Source: Sphingomonadales bacterium
GTDB lineage: Bacteria > Pseudomonadota > Alphaproteobacteria > Sphingomonadales > Kordiimonadaceae
Length of the DNA: 64,000 nt
NCBI GenBank assembly: GCA_011088215.1
Contig: JAALKD010000002.1
Coordinates: forward strand, 62,001 to 126,000
Direction: 5' to 3'
Positions 63,608-64,000 of the stretch are shown in pieces; position 1 is the first letter of the stretch; each line of letters opens with the position of its first letter. The notes under the pieces were generated by a model. That model made no database searches and was not told the origin of the DNA. It was given only the letters and a program-made list of their open reading frames with translations. The translations under genes were made by a program, and so were the position numbers.

Positions 63608-64000
63608 TTACTTCAGCTTACGGTCAAAAAACTCCAGCGTCTGATTCCATAGGAAAGCGCGTGTCTTCTCACCGCAAATACCATGCTTTTTGCCCGGGTA
63701 TGTCATCAGCTGAAACTGCTTACCACTGTTTTGCAAAACCGACAGCAACTTAACTGTGTGATCAAAGAAAACATTGTCGTCTGCCATGCCGTGCATCAAA
63801 AGCAGATTACCGCCCTTAAAGCCGTCCGCATATTTAAACACGCTGGTGTTGGCATATACGTCACCCGATGCATCCGGATGCCCCAGATAGCGCTCTGTAT
63901 AAGCCGTGTCATACAGCCGCCAATCGGTAACCGGCGAAACGGCAACACCAGCCTTGTACACATCAGGTTCCTTGAACATACTCATCAGTGTCATGTAGCC
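63608..64000 (-). CDS. S9 family prolyl oligopeptidase/DPP-IV-like peptidase, C-terminal part (5' end outside window)
   Basis: GYMTLMSMFKEPDVYKAGVAVSPVTDWRLYDTAYTERYLG; NLLLMHGMADDNVFFDHTVKLLSVL; YPGKKHGI catalytic His. Confidence 0.92.
   Translation of the reverse strand, partial: GYMTLMSMFKEPDVYKAGVAVSPVTDWRLYDTAYTERYLGHPDASGDVYANTSVFKYADGFKGGNLLLMHGMADDNVFFDHTVKLLSVLQNSGKQFQLMTYPGKKHGICGEKTRAFLWNQTLEFFDRKLK

Noticed and set aside
1-64000. CRISPR arrays, IS elements, prophage, tRNA/rRNA genes
   Set aside because: No regularly spaced repeats, transposase/integrase ORFs, inverted-repeat-bounded elements or tRNA-like cloverleaf sequences noticed by eye; a tRNAscan/cmscan run would be needed to exclude them formally

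Overview
This 64 kb window looks like chromosomal DNA from an alphaproteobacterium. Support: the flgB-flgC-fliE-fliQ-fliR-flhB-cckA block followed by recA-alaS, LexA boxes of the alphaproteobacterial GTTC-N7-GTTC type, and trmFO and icd. Gene density is high on both strands and most content is housekeeping: thiolase, acyl-CoA dehydrogenase, ssb, uvrA, trmFO, rsmB, guaB, rlmE, pssA/psd, icd, alaS, recA, flagellar export genes, prfC. I saw no CRISPR array, IS element, prophage or tRNA/rRNA gene. Main observations: (1) a 68-aa single-TM ORF (35012-35218) behind two perfect, oppositely oriented SOS boxes. One box has the same 15-nt core as the uvrA box. It is a candidate SOS-induced small membrane protein, analogous in logic to SidA or TisB. 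(2) A nearby ~165-nt minus-strand structured-RNA candidate with a good promoter and terminator-like hairpin. (3) A compact KASIII + ABC-2 exporter operon. (4) Several disrupted genes: frameshifts in ppx/gppA, a CNBD K+ channel and an aspartoacylase-like gene; a frameshift plus TAG in cckA; and a TGA in place of an expected Trp in a secreted protein. These may be assembly errors or real decay and need read-level checking. All product names come from motif recognition by eye; no searches were run.
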